Shown here: positions 46,398 to 55,247 of the stretch, one piece after another
Layout: each line of letters starts with the position of its first letter
Numbering within the stretch: position 1 is the stretch's first letter
NCBI GenBank assembly: GCA_963819385.1
Contig: CAWFVV010000002.1
Location: 930,001-994,000 of the forward strand
Length of the DNA stretch: 64,000 nucleotides
Reading direction: 5' to 3'
Source: JAVDCA01 sp963819385
GTDB taxonomy: Bacteria > Pseudomonadota > Alphaproteobacteria > Rhizobiales > Xanthobacteraceae
Notes under the pieces: model-generated
Seen by the model: the letters and a program-made list of their open reading frames with translations, nothing else
Told to the model about the DNA's origin: nothing
Databases searched by the model: none
Program-made: the position numbers and the translations under genes

Positions 46398-48311
46398 ATG
46401 GATGCCGTCATCATCGCCGGCGGCCTCGGCACCCGCGCCCGCACGATGACGGGCGACCGCATCCCGAAGGCGCTGCTGCCGGTCAGCGGCGTGCCGGTCA
46501 TCTTCCATCAAATGCGCGTCCTGCGTCGCGAGGGCGTCGACCGGCTGACCGTGCTTGCGGGCCATCTGGGCGATCAGCTCGCGGCCCCACTGGGCGAGGA
46601 AGCGCGCGCACTCGGCCTCGCCCTCGACATCCGCATCGAGACCGAGCTGCTCGGCACCGCCGGCTGCCTGGCGGCACTCGCGCCAATCGACGGCGAGCGC
46701 TTCCTCGTCTACGGCGACATGCTGTTCGATCTCGCGCTGGCGCCGCTCGCAGACTTTCACCGACGCCACGGCGCGCTCGTCACCATCGTGAGCCATCCCA
46801 ACGACCATCCACGCACCTCCGACCTCATCCGCGTGCGCGACGATCGCGTGACCGCGCTGCTGCCACGCGAGAGCCCTCGTCCGCGCGATGAGCGTAACCT
46901 GGTCCCGGCCGGCCTCTATCTCGCGTCACCCGAGTTCTTCGCTCGCTTCCCGGCCGGCCAGAAGCTCGACATGGTGCGCGACGTGCTGCCGCGTCTCGTC
47001 GACAGCGGCGAGCGGATCGCCGCCTACAACACGCCCGAATACATGCGCGACGTGGGCACGCCGACCCGCCACGCGACCGCCGAGCGCGATCTCGCCGACG
47101 GCACCGTCGCGGCTCTCAACATCCGTAACCGGCGGCCGGCGATCTTCTTCGACGTCGACGGCGTGCTCAACGAGGAGCCCGGCACGCTGGGCGCCCTCAA
47201 GCCGGATGACGTGAGGCTGATTGCGGGTGCTGGCGCGGCCGTGGCGCAAACACACGCCGCCCGCATGTTCACGGTGGCGATCACCAACCGCCCGCAGGTC
47301 GCGCGCGGCGACATCACGTTCGACGATCTCGACGCGATCCTCGGGCGCCTCGAAGCGCTGCTCGCCGAAGAGCATGGCGTGCTCGACCGCGTCTATGCCT
47401 GCCCGCACCACCCGGACGCGGGCTTTGCCGGCGAGGTCGCGGCGCTCAAGATCCCGTGCGACTGCCGCAAGCCGGGCGCCCTGCTGTTTCGCCGCGCCAT
47501 GGAAGAACTGCCGATCGACGGCGCGCGCTCCTGCGCGATCGGCGACAGCCTGCGCGACATCGGCGCCGCGCGTGCCGCCGGCGTGTGGGCCTATGGGGTG
47601 CGCACCGGCTATGGCTGCCGCGACGTCGGGCGCTATCCGGGCGGCGCCGATGCGGCGCCGACGCCCGACCTCATGTTCGAGGACGTCGGCGAGGCCGTGC
47701 GCTTCGCCCTCGCCTACGCGACGCTCGCGGCGCCCCTCGTCGCGGCGATCGAGGCGCGAACGACGAACCCTCCGATGCTGGTCGCCATCTGCGGCCGCTC
47801 CCGCTCCGGCAAGAGCGTCATCGCACACGCGTTGGTGCGGACATTGCGGGAGAACGGGAAGGACGCGTTGCTCGTGCGCCTCGACGACTGGATCCAGCCG
47901 GCGGCCGAGCGCCGGCCGGAGGACGGCGCCGAGATCCGCAACCGCGTCGATCGGCTGTTCTCGATCGTCGCGGCTCTTCGCCGAGGCGAGATGATCACGG
48001 CCCCGGGCTACGATCAGGCGACGCGGGTACAAGGACCGTCCGTAACCTACAACCCGGCCGGGCGCGACATCATCATCCTCGACGGCGTGTTCGCGGCCCA
48101 TGCCTCGACGCGGCCGCAGATCGACCTCGCGGCATTCGTTAACGCCCCCGAACCGGTGCAGCGCGGGCGCTTCGAGGCCCTCTATCGCTGGAAGGGTTTC
48201 GACGATGCCGCTATGCAGGAGGTCTGGCGCGCGCGAATCGCCGACGAATGGGCGGCCGTCGATGCGCAGCGCCAGATCTGCGACGTGATCGTCTCGGCGA
48301 GCGGCCAATGA
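46398..48311 (+). CDS. Three-domain fusion: HddC-like nucleotidyltransferase, GmhB-like phosphatase, P-loop kinase
   Basis: A 637-residue protein with three domains. Residues 1-235: sugar nucleotidyltransferase (VIIAGGLGTRARTM, RIPKALLPVSGVPVIFHQ, GTAGCLAAL, FLVYGDMLFDL). Residues 245-420: HAD-IIIA phosphatase of GmhB type (FFDVDGVLNEEPG with DxD, zinc-loop CPHHPDAG and CDCRKPG, CAIGDSLRDIGAARAAG). Residues 455-637: P-loop kinase (Walker A GRSRSGKS near residue 465, LVRLDDWIQP, DIIILDGVFAAH), uridine kinase-like. The first two activities complete the GDP-D,D-heptose pathway with GmhA and HddA. The kinase domain's role is not known. Confidence 0.85.
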   Translation: MDAVIIAGGLGTRARTMTGDRIPKALLPVSGVPVIFHQMRVLRREGVDRLTVLAGHLGDQLAAPLGEEARALGLALDIRIETELLGTAGCLAALAPIDGERFLVYGDMLFDLALAPLADFHRRHGALVTIVSHPNDHPRTSDLIRVRDDRVTALLPRESPRPRDERNLVPAGLYLASPEFFARFPAGQKLDMVRDVLPRLVDSGERIAAYNTPEYMRDVGTPTRHATAERDLADGTVAALNIRNRRPAIFFDVDGVLNEEPGTLGALKPDDVRLIAGAGAAVAQTHAARMFTVAITNRPQVARGDITFDDLDAILGRLEALLAEEHGVLDRVYACPHHPDAGFAGEVAALKIPCDCRKPGALLFRRAMEELPIDGARSCAIGDSLRDIGAARAAGVWAYGVRTGYGCRDVGRYPGGADAAPTPDLMFEDVGEAVRFALAYATLAAPLVAAIEARTTNPPMLVAICGRSRSGKSVIAHALVRTLRENGKDALLVRLDDWIQPAAERRPEDGAEIRNRVDRLFSIVAALRRGEMITAPGYDQATRVQGPSVTYNPAGRDIIILDGVFAAHASTRPQIDLAAFVNAPEPVQRGRFEALYRWKGFDDAAMQEVWRARIADEWAAVDAQRQICDVIVSASGQ

Positions 48312-48318
48312 TCGTCTC

Positions 48319-49299
48319 ATGATTGTCTCCTGCGCACCCTTTCGCGTGAGCTTTGCGGGCGGCGGCTCGGACGTCGCCCAGTTCTATCGCCGCCGCCGTG
48401 GCGCCGTGCTCTCCTGCGCGATCGCCAAATATGCCTTCGTGGTCGTGCATCCCTATTTCAACGCCGCCAAGTATCACCTCAAATACGCGCGCACCGAGCT
48501 CGTCGACCGCGTCGAGGAGATCGAGCATCCGCTGCTGCGCGAGGCATTGCGCATGATGAAGATCGAGCCGGGCGTCGAGGTGGTGTCGATCGCCGACGTG
48601 CCGTCCGGCACCGGGCTCGGCTCGTCGAGTTCGTTCTCGGTCGCGCTGCTCAACGCGCTCTACGCCCACCAGCGCGTTTTCGCGCCCAAGGAGCAGCTCG
48701 CGCGCGAGGCCTGCATGCTGGAGATCGAGCGGCTCGGCGAGCCGATCGGCAAGCAGGACCAGTACGCGGCCGCCTTCGGCGGCGTGAACTTCATCGAGTT
48801 CGAGCCGAACGGCGGCGTCACGGTACAGCCGTTGGCGCTGCCGACCGACCTGCTCGCCGAGCTCGAAGGCAACCTGATGCTGTTCTTCACCGGCAGCCAG
48901 CGCGATGCGAAAAGCGTGCTCGCGCACCAGAACAAGGCGGTCGAGGAGGATACCTCGACGTTCGAGCGGATGGAGCGCATGGTCGCGCTCGCCTACGAGA
49001 TGCGCGACCTGCTGATCGCCCGCGACCTCGATGCCTTCGGCCGCGCGCTCGACCGCGGCTGGCAGATGAAGCGCGCCGTCTCGGCCAAGATCAGCAATGC
49101 CGACATCGATCGGCTCTACGAGCGCGCCCGTTCCGCCGGGGCGCTCGGCGGCAAGATCGCGGGCGCCGGCGGCGGCGGATTCCTGCTACTTTATTGCCCC
49201 AAGCCCGCGCAGGCGCGCGTGCGCGAGGCGCTCGGCGACCTGCAGTCGCTCGACTTCCGGCTCGATTGGGGCGGCGCGCGCATCGCGTTCGCGCAATGA
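48319..49299 (+). CDS. hddA: D-glycero-D-manno-heptose 7-phosphate kinase (GHMP family)
   Basis: A 326-residue GHMP kinase: MIVSCAPFRVSFAGGGSDVA, the ATP-binding PSGTGLGSSSSFSVALLNAL, GEPIGKQDQYAAAFGGVNFI and the C-terminal GGKIAGAGGGGFLLLYCP. This is the HddA pattern (CAPxRISFxGGGTD). It phosphorylates heptose 7-phosphate at C1 before GmhB and HddC act. ATG 48319 lies 7 bp after the fusion gene's stop; the bases ATGATCGTCTC and ATGATTGTCTC form an imperfect 11-bp duplication at the junction. Confidence 0.88.
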   Translation: MIVSCAPFRVSFAGGGSDVAQFYRRRRGAVLSCAIAKYAFVVVHPYFNAAKYHLKYARTELVDRVEEIEHPLLREALRMMKIEPGVEVVSIADVPSGTGLGSSSSFSVALLNALYAHQRVFAPKEQLAREACMLEIERLGEPIGKQDQYAAAFGGVNFIEFEPNGGVTVQPLALPTDLLAELEGNLMLFFTGSQRDAKSVLAHQNKAVEEDTSTFERMERMVALAYEMRDLLIARDLDAFGRALDRGWQMKRAVSAKISNADIDRLYERARSAGALGGKIAGAGGGGFLLLYCPKPAQARVREALGDLQSLDFRLDWGGARIAFAQ

Positions 49300-49309
49300 G
49301 GATCAGCCG

Positions 49310-50555
49310 ATGCCGCAGCGCCTCGTGGTGACGGGTGCATCGGGCTACATCGGCGCACGACTGGTCGAGCGTGCGCGGCAGCGCGGTTGCGAGCTCGTGG
49401 CGCTCGGTTCGCGGCCGGCCGCGACCGACATCTCCTCCATCCCGTGGCGGCTCGGCGAGACGCCGCGCCTCACCGCGTTCGCGGGCGCGACCGCGGTCGT
49501 GCATCTCGCCCATGACTGGGCGAGCGACCGCGCCAACGGCACCGGCTCCGGCAATGCCAATCTGGCGGGCGCCGAGGCGCTCGCCCGCGCGGCGCGCGAG
49601 GCCGGCGTCGCGCGCCTCGTCTTCGCCTCGACCACCTCGGCGCGGCCCGAGGCGCTCAACGCTTACGGCAAGATCAAGTTCGCGATCGAGGAGCGCCTGA
49701 AAACGCTGCCGCGCAGCGAGGGCCGCGTCATCTGCGCCCGCATCGGCCTCGTCTACGGCGGGCCGGAGCGGGCCATGTACGGGCTGATGTCGAAGCTCGC
49801 CGGGCTGCCGGTGATCCCCATGATCGGGCTCGACCGCGAGGTCCAGCCGATCCATCTCGACGAGGTGTGCGACGGTCTGCTGGCGCTTGCCCTCGATCCG
49901 CCCCCCGGGCGACAGACCGTGGTGCTCGCCGGCCCCGTGCCCGTGACGTTCGGCAACTGGCTGCGCACGCTGCGCCGCGCGCTTCACGGCCGCCGCCTGC
50001 GATTGATCCCTGTGCCGATCGCATTCGCGCTGATGGCGTGCGACCTGAGCAAGGCGATCCCGTTCGTCCCGACCGTCGAGCGCGAACGGGTGCTCGGCCT
50101 TGCGGGCGCCGCACCGATGGCGAGCGCAGCCGATCTCGCCGCACTCGGCCTGGCGCTGCGCGATCCTGCCCGCGCGCTGCTCGCGACCCCCGCGGCGCGC
50201 CGCCGGCTGATCGCGGAATGCCGCGCCATGTTGCGCTATGTGACCGGCACCCGCCTGCGCTCGCCCGGCGCCATCATTCGCCTGGCCCGCGTCGTGCAAC
50301 GCGATCCAGGAGTTCGGCAGCGCCCTGCCCGCGCTGGCGGTTCGCTGGCCGGCGCTGCTGCGACTGTTCGAGCCGGTCCGACCCGCCATGCACCACGGCC
50401 TCTCGCGCCGCCTGCATCTCGCCGCCATGATGGCGGAGACGTTGCCGCCGCCGTCGCAACCCGGTGGGGCTTGGTGGCCCACCGTCGCGTCGCAGGTCGC
50501 GCTCGAGGGCATCGCGCTGCCGTTCCGCCTCGTGCTCAGCAGCCTTGCCGCATGA
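49310..50555 (+). pseudogene. NAD-dependent epimerase/dehydratase, one frameshift near the C-terminus
   Basis: From ATG 49310: PQRLVVTGASGYIGARLVER, VVHLAHDWASDRANG, ASTTSARPEALNAYGKIK (YxxxK), GLVYGGPERAMYG and IHLDEVCDGLLALAL, all typical of an SDR. Near 50300 the coherent frame moves by one base: the continuation AIQEFGSALPALAVRWPALL, then HHGLSRRLHLAAMMAETLPP, ends with TGA at 50553-50555 in an ATGA overlap with the GMC gene. Read without the shift, the frame runs straight into the GMC protein. No start codon precedes the C-terminal piece, so one indel in one gene is the simplest reading. Confidence 0.75.
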
Positions 50556-52090
50556 GCGAACCCGCCGCCGATTTCATCGTGATCGGCAGCGGCCCGGCGG
50601 GCGTGTCGGCCGCGTTCCCGCTGGTCAACGCCGGCCGCCGCGTCCTGATGATCGACGGCGGCGACGATCGCGCCACGCCGGCGGACACGCCATGGCGACG
50701 CATGCTCGGCGATGAGCTCGAAGCACTGCAGCCCGACGACGGCCTTTCACCGAAATGGCGCACACCCGAGGCGCGACGCACCATCGGCGCGTTCAAGCGG
50801 CATTCCACGATCGACCAAGAGGACTTCCTTGGCGTGGGCGCGCTCGCGCGCGGCGGGCTGTCGCGCATCTGGGGCGGCTTCGTCAGCGAGCTCGATGAGG
50901 AGGATCTGACCGGCTGGCCCGTCACCGCCGAGGAGCTGCGGCCATCTTATGCTGCCGTGGTCGACCGCATCGGCGTCAGCGGGTCAGGCGACGACGACAT
51001 GGCGCCGTCCTACGGAGCGTCGGGCACCCTGCTCGCGCCGCCGCCGCTCGGCCCGACAGCAGCCGCGATCCTCGAGCGCTACGCGGCCGCGCGGCGCGAT
51101 CCCGACTTCGCACTCGGGCGCGCTCGCAATGCCCTGATCACCGCCGACCTCGGCCCCCGCCACGCCTGCGACCTGCGGCTCGCCTGTCTGTGGGGCTGCG
51201 AGCGCGGCGCCATCTATGACGCGCGCCAGGACGTGGCGCTGTTGCGGCAGCGCGCGAATTTCGAATTGCGCGACCGCACGACGGCGGTGCACCTCGCCCG
51301 CCGCGAGGATGGCTGGGACGTCACGACCAAAGACGGTCATCGCCTGCATGCGCCCCGCCTGATCGTCGCCGCCGGCACGCTCGGCTCGCTGCGGCTCGTC
51401 GCGCCGCTGATCGACCCGCCGCCCGCCACGCTGCCGCTGCTCAACAGCCCCGTGATGGCGATGCCGCTGCTCGTGCCGCGGCGTCTCGGAGGCAAGATGC
51501 CGACGCAAGGCCATTCACTTGCGCAGCTCGGTTTTCGCCTGCGCTGCTCGGCGGCGCCCGGCGATCATGTGAGCGGCGCCCTCTACGAGGTCGCGGGCCT
51601 GCCGCCCTCGTCGTTTGCGGCACGCATGCCGTTCGGCCGCCGCGCCGGCAGCGAAATCTTTCGCGCGCTCGCCCCGGCGCTCGCCGTCGCGACGATCTAT
51701 TTTCCCGGCCGCTACAGCGCCAACAAGGTGTCGTTGCAATACGGCAATGACGGCGCGCGCGTCCATATCCGCGGCGGCGTCGCGGACGGGTTCGACACGC
51801 TCGCGCACACCGCGCGCCGGCGGCTCGCGCGGATCTGGCGCAAGCTCGGCGCCTTTACGCTGCCCGGCGCCGCGCTCGCGACCGCCGGCACGGACGCGCA
51901 TCTCGGCGGGGTCTTTCCCCTCGGAGCCGCGGCGCCGCACGGCACCAGCCGCCTCGGCGAGCTCAACGCCGCGCCGGGGCTGCACATCGTCGACGGCTCG
52001 GTGCTGCCCACCATCCCGTCGACCTTCACCACCCTCACCATCATGGCCAACGCCGATCGCATCGGCCGTCATCTTGCGGGCATCGGCTGA
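50552..52090 (+). CDS. GMC-type FAD-dependent oxidoreductase
   Basis: A 512-residue flavoprotein. The N-terminal FAD motif is FIVIGSGPAGVSAAFPLVNA, followed by GVGALARGGLSRIWGGF (GMC signature region), LACLWGCERGAIYDARQDVA, LIVAAGTLGSLRLVAPLI and the C-terminal HGTSRLGELNAAPGLHIVDG and SVLPTIPSTFTTLTIMANAD with the conserved His and Thr/Pro/Asn. Such enzymes oxidise alcohols. Between an SDR and a GT4 gene it probably oxidises a sugar hydroxyl, perhaps on a lipid-linked intermediate; no direct evidence. Starts in an ATGA overlap. Confidence 0.87.
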   Translation: MSEPAADFIVIGSGPAGVSAAFPLVNAGRRVLMIDGGDDRATPADTPWRRMLGDELEALQPDDGLSPKWRTPEARRTIGAFKRHSTIDQEDFLGVGALARGGLSRIWGGFVSELDEEDLTGWPVTAEELRPSYAAVVDRIGVSGSGDDDMAPSYGASGTLLAPPPLGPTAAAILERYAAARRDPDFALGRARNALITADLGPRHACDLRLACLWGCERGAIYDARQDVALLRQRANFELRDRTTAVHLARREDGWDVTTKDGHRLHAPRLIVAAGTLGSLRLVAPLIDPPPATLPLLNSPVMAMPLLVPRRLGGKMPTQGHSLAQLGFRLRCSAAPGDHVSGALYEVAGLPPSSFAARMPFGRRAGSEIFRALAPALAVATIYFPGRYSANKVSLQYGNDGARVHIRGGVADGFDTLAHTARRRLARIWRKLGAFTLPGAALATAGTDAHLGGVFPLGAAAPHGTSRLGELNAAPGLHIVDGSVLPTIPSTFTTLTIMANADRIGRHLAGIG

Positions 52091-53265
52091 TGAGCGAGAC
52101 ACCGCCGACCGCAGGATTGCCGCGCCGCCCCGACGGCAGCGCACCGCGCCTGCTCTATGTCGTCACCGAGGACTGGTACTTCCTTTCCCATCGCCTGCCG
52201 ATGGCGCGCGCCGCCAAGGCCGCGGGATTCGACGTGCATGTCGCCACCAACGTCGCCGACGGCGCCGCCGCAATCGCGCGCGAAGGATTCGTTCTTCATC
52301 CGATCCGCTTCGCGCGCGGAAAGCTGTCGCCTTTTGCGACCCTCTCGACCATCCGGGCACTGCGCCGTCTCCATCGCGAGCTTGCGCCCGATCTGGTCCA
52401 TCACGTGGCGCTACAGACAACCATCCTCGGATCGCTCGCGGCACTCGGACGTCGCGTCGCGCGCATCAACTCCATCACTGGACTCGGCTATTCGTTCATC
52501 TCCAACTCGCTGAAGGCCCGCATTGCGCTGCCCACCATCAGGACGCTGCTGCGCCTGCTGATCGATCGTCCGCGCAGCATTGCGCTGGTGCAGAACCCCG
52601 ATGACCGCGATCTCCTCCAGCGGCTCGGCATTGCGGCCGAGCGCATCGTGCTCATTCCGGGCTCCGGCGTCGACGTGGTCCGCCTCCAGCCGATGCCTGA
52701 GCCGGCGGGCTCGATCACGGTCGGCTTCGTCGGGCGCCTGCTCGACGACAAGGGCATCCGGGTCCTCGTCGCGGCGCATCGACAATTGCGCGCCAAGGGT
52801 CTCGACATCACGCTGCTGATCGCCGGAACGCCCGATCCCGCCAATCCGGCCTCCGTGTCGCAAGCGGAGGCCGAGGCGTGGGGGCGCGAGCCGGGTATCT
52901 CCTGGCTAGGCCACGTGGGCGACATCGCGACCGTGTGGGCGCGCGCGCATGTCGCGGTGCTACCGTCGCGCCGCGAGGGCCTGCCGAAGAGCCTTCTGGA
53001 AGCCGCCGCCTGCGGCCGCCCGATGGTCGCGACCGACGCGCCGGGCTGCCGCGAGGTGGCGCTTCCCGGAAAGACCGGCCTTCTCGTCCCGATCGACGAT
53101 ACGGACGCGCTCGCAACCGCCATCGAGGTGCTGGCCAACGACGCCGACCTGCGCGCGCGCTTTGGGCGGGCCGCGCGCGCGCTCGCCGAAGAGCGCTTCT
53201 CCGAAGGCGCCATCGGCCGCGCCGTCACGGAGCTCTATTTGCGGCTTGTCCGCCCGCACGGTTAG
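52090..53265 (+). CDS. Glycosyltransferase family 4
   Basis: A 391-residue GT4 enzyme: RLLYVVTEDWYFLSHRLPMA, FDVHVATNVADGAAAIAREG, PDLVHHVALQTTILGSLAAL, VALVQNPDDRDLLQRLG, VGFVGRLLDDKGIRVLV and PSRREGLPKSLLEAAACGRP for the E-x7-E site. This opening (EDWYFLSHRLP) is typical of the enzymes that add the second sugar after a WecA/WbpL-type initiating transferase, whose gene is next. The start shares one base with the GMC stop (TGATG). Confidence 0.9.
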   Translation: MSETPPTAGLPRRPDGSAPRLLYVVTEDWYFLSHRLPMARAAKAAGFDVHVATNVADGAAAIAREGFVLHPIRFARGKLSPFATLSTIRALRRLHRELAPDLVHHVALQTTILGSLAALGRRVARINSITGLGYSFISNSLKARIALPTIRTLLRLLIDRPRSIALVQNPDDRDLLQRLGIAAERIVLIPGSGVDVVRLQPMPEPAGSITVGFVGRLLDDKGIRVLVAAHRQLRAKGLDITLLIAGTPDPANPASVSQAEAEAWGREPGISWLGHVGDIATVWARAHVAVLPSRREGLPKSLLEAAACGRPMVATDAPGCREVALPGKTGLLVPIDDTDALATAIEVLANDADLRARFGRAARALAEERFSEGAIGRAVTELYLRLVRPHG

Positions 53266-53298
53266 CTTAAAACGGCACGAATTCAGTTCAGTCGAGCG

Positions 53299-54321
53299 GT
53301 GGCACGGGTGGCCTCAGCCCTCAATTCATTGCTGATCCTCGTGATCGCCGCCGCCGCGAGCGCCGCGATGATCGTCGCGCTCAAGCCCTTCCTGGCCCGC
53401 TATGCGGTGGCGCGGCCGAACACCCGCTCGTCGCACACGCAGCCGACGCCGCAGGGCGGCGGCATCCCGGTGGTCTCGGCGACCATTTTGGCGGTGCTCG
53501 CCGGAGCCGCGGTCTCAGGGAACGCCGCGAGCACGACTGCCGTTCTGTGGCCGCTCGCCGCCGCCGTTCTCCTGCTCGCCATCACGGGCGCCTGCGACGA
53601 CGTCTTCCACCTCGCGGTCGCGCCGCGTTTCCTCGCTCAGCTCGTCGCGATCGGAATCGTGCTCGCCGCGCTGCCGGCCGATGCACGTATTCTGCCATTG
53701 CTGCCGTGGTGGATCGAGCGCGCCGCGCTCCTCGTCGCCGGCGTCTATGCGGTCAATGTGGTCAACTTCATGGACGGGCTCGACTGGATGACGGTCGCCG
53801 AAGCGGTGCCGATGACGGCGGGCCTGTGGATCCTGTCGCTCGTTGGCGCGCTGACGCCAGCAGAAGCCGCCGTCGCGGTCGCGCTGCTCGGCGCCATCGT
53901 CGGATTTGCGCCATTCAACCGGCCGGTCGCAAAACTCTTTCTCGGCGACGTCGGCAGCCTGCCGATCGGGCTCATGCTGTTCTGGCTGCTGCTGCGGCTC
54001 GCCGCCAACGGCCATCTCGCCGCCGCGATCGAGCTGCCGCTCTACTATGTCGCGGATGCGACCATCACGCTGGCGTTGCGGCTCGTCCGCCGCGAAAACG
54101 TGCTGCGCGCCCACCGCACGCATTTCTACCAGCGCGCCACCGACCGCGGCTATTCGGTGCTCGAGGTGGTGACAAGCGTCTTCTTCGTCAACCTCGCGCT
54201 CGCCTTCCTCGCATTCATGACCATCGATCGGCAATCGTTCGAAGCACAGGCCTTCGCGCTGGCGCTCGGCACTCTGGCCGTGCTCGTGGTTCTCGTCCGC
54301 TTCGCGCGAGGCAAGCGATGA
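53299..54321 (+). CDS. wbpL: Undecaprenyl-phosphate sugar-1-phosphate transferase (WbpL/WecA type)
   Basis: A 340-residue polytopic protein of the MraY/WecA superfamily with about ten hydrophobic helices. It has RSSHTQPTPQGGGIPVV, ITGACDDVFHL (acidic pair), NVVNFMDGLDWM near residue 153, FLGDVGSLPIGLM near 213 and HRTHFYQRATDRGYS near 272. It transfers a HexNAc- or 6-deoxy-HexNAc-1-phosphate from UDP to undecaprenyl phosphate and so starts the chain. Together with the WbpV-like SDR that follows and the WbpM-like dehydratase at 59623 the initiating sugar is probably D-QuiNAc or D-FucNAc. Confidence 0.88.
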   Translation: MARVASALNSLLILVIAAAASAAMIVALKPFLARYAVARPNTRSSHTQPTPQGGGIPVVSATILAVLAGAAVSGNAASTTAVLWPLAAAVLLLAITGACDDVFHLAVAPRFLAQLVAIGIVLAALPADARILPLLPWWIERAALLVAGVYAVNVVNFMDGLDWMTVAEAVPMTAGLWILSLVGALTPAEAAVAVALLGAIVGFAPFNRPVAKLFLGDVGSLPIGLMLFWLLLRLAANGHLAAAIELPLYYVADATITLALRLVRRENVLRAHRTHFYQRATDRGYSVLEVVTSVFFVNLALAFLAFMTIDRQSFEAQAFALALGTLAVLVVLVRFARGKR

Positions 54322-55247
54322 GCCGTGTGCTGGTCACCGGCGCCACCGGATTCTGCGGCCGACCGCTGGTCGCGACGCTTGCCGATGCGGGCTACACGGT
54401 GCGCGCAGCCGTGCGCGGCACGCCGTCCCCGCCGCTCGCTGGCGCAGTCGAGATCGTGCAAGCGGACCTCATCGCGTCCGTCGCGTGGGCACCACTGCTC
54501 GCCGGCGTCGATGCCGTGGTTCACCTCGCCGGCATCGCGCATGCGCGCGCCCGCATCCCGGACGACCGCTACGATGCGATCAACCACCAGGTGACGGCCG
54601 CGCTCGCGCAGGCCGCCCGTGCGGCCGGCGTACGGCATGTCGTCTTCGTCTCGTCCGTGCGCGCACAAAGCGGCTCGGCCGCCGATCGCGTGCTGACCGA
54701 GCGCGACGCGCCGCATCCGACTGATGCCTATGGGCGCTCCAAGCTCGCCGCCGAGGCCGCCGTAGCGGCCTCGGGCGTGCCATACACCATCCTGCGCCCT
54801 GTGCTGATCTACGGGCCCGGCCTCAAGGGCAATCTCGCGGCGCTGGCCCGCCTTGCCGCCCTGCCGGCCCCGCTGCCGCTCGCCGCCTTCGCCAACCGCC
54901 GTTCGCTGCTCGGCGTCGACAACCTCATCAGCGCGATCCTGTTGGCGCTGCAAAATCCCGCGACCCAAGGCGAGACGTATCTCGTCGCCGATCCACAGCC
55001 GGTGTCGTTCGCCGAGATCGTCACGGCATTCCGCGCCGGACGCGGCCGTTCGCCCGGCCTCTTTCGTGTTCCACCGCGATTGATCGAGACGGCCGCCCGT
55101 CTCGTCGGCGGCGCCGACCTTTGGGACCGCCTCGGCGGCGAATTGGTCGTCGATCCCGGAAAGCTGATGGCGGCCGGCTGGTCGCCGGCGCGCAACACCA
55201 AAGCCGCGCTCAGCGCACTGGTGCGGGCGCGGCCGACGACCCCCTGA
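54318..55247 (+). CDS. wbpV: 4-keto-sugar reductase/epimerase, WbpV/WreQ type SDR
   Basis: A 309-residue SDR: SRVLVTGATGFCGRPLVATL, VHLAGIAHARARIPDDRYDA, FVSSVRAQSGSA, YGRSKLAAE (YxxxK), LRPVLIYGPGLKGNLAALAR and RRSLLGVDNLISAILLALQN. The FxSSVRAQ, IYGPGxKGNL and RRSLxxVDNL signatures are those of WbpV/WreQ-like enzymes that reduce the 4-keto-6-deoxy product of WbpM-type dehydratases. The start overlaps the wbpL-like stop (ATGA). The 3' end overlaps the convergent membrane-protein gene by 38 bp. Confidence 0.84.
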   Translation: MSRVLVTGATGFCGRPLVATLADAGYTVRAAVRGTPSPPLAGAVEIVQADLIASVAWAPLLAGVDAVVHLAGIAHARARIPDDRYDAINHQVTAALAQAARAAGVRHVVFVSSVRAQSGSAADRVLTERDAPHPTDAYGRSKLAAEAAVAASGVPYTILRPVLIYGPGLKGNLAALARLAALPAPLPLAAFANRRSLLGVDNLISAILLALQNPATQGETYLVADPQPVSFAEIVTAFRAGRGRSPGLFRVPPRLIETAARLVGGADLWDRLGGELVVDPGKLMAAGWSPARNTKAALSALVRARPTTP

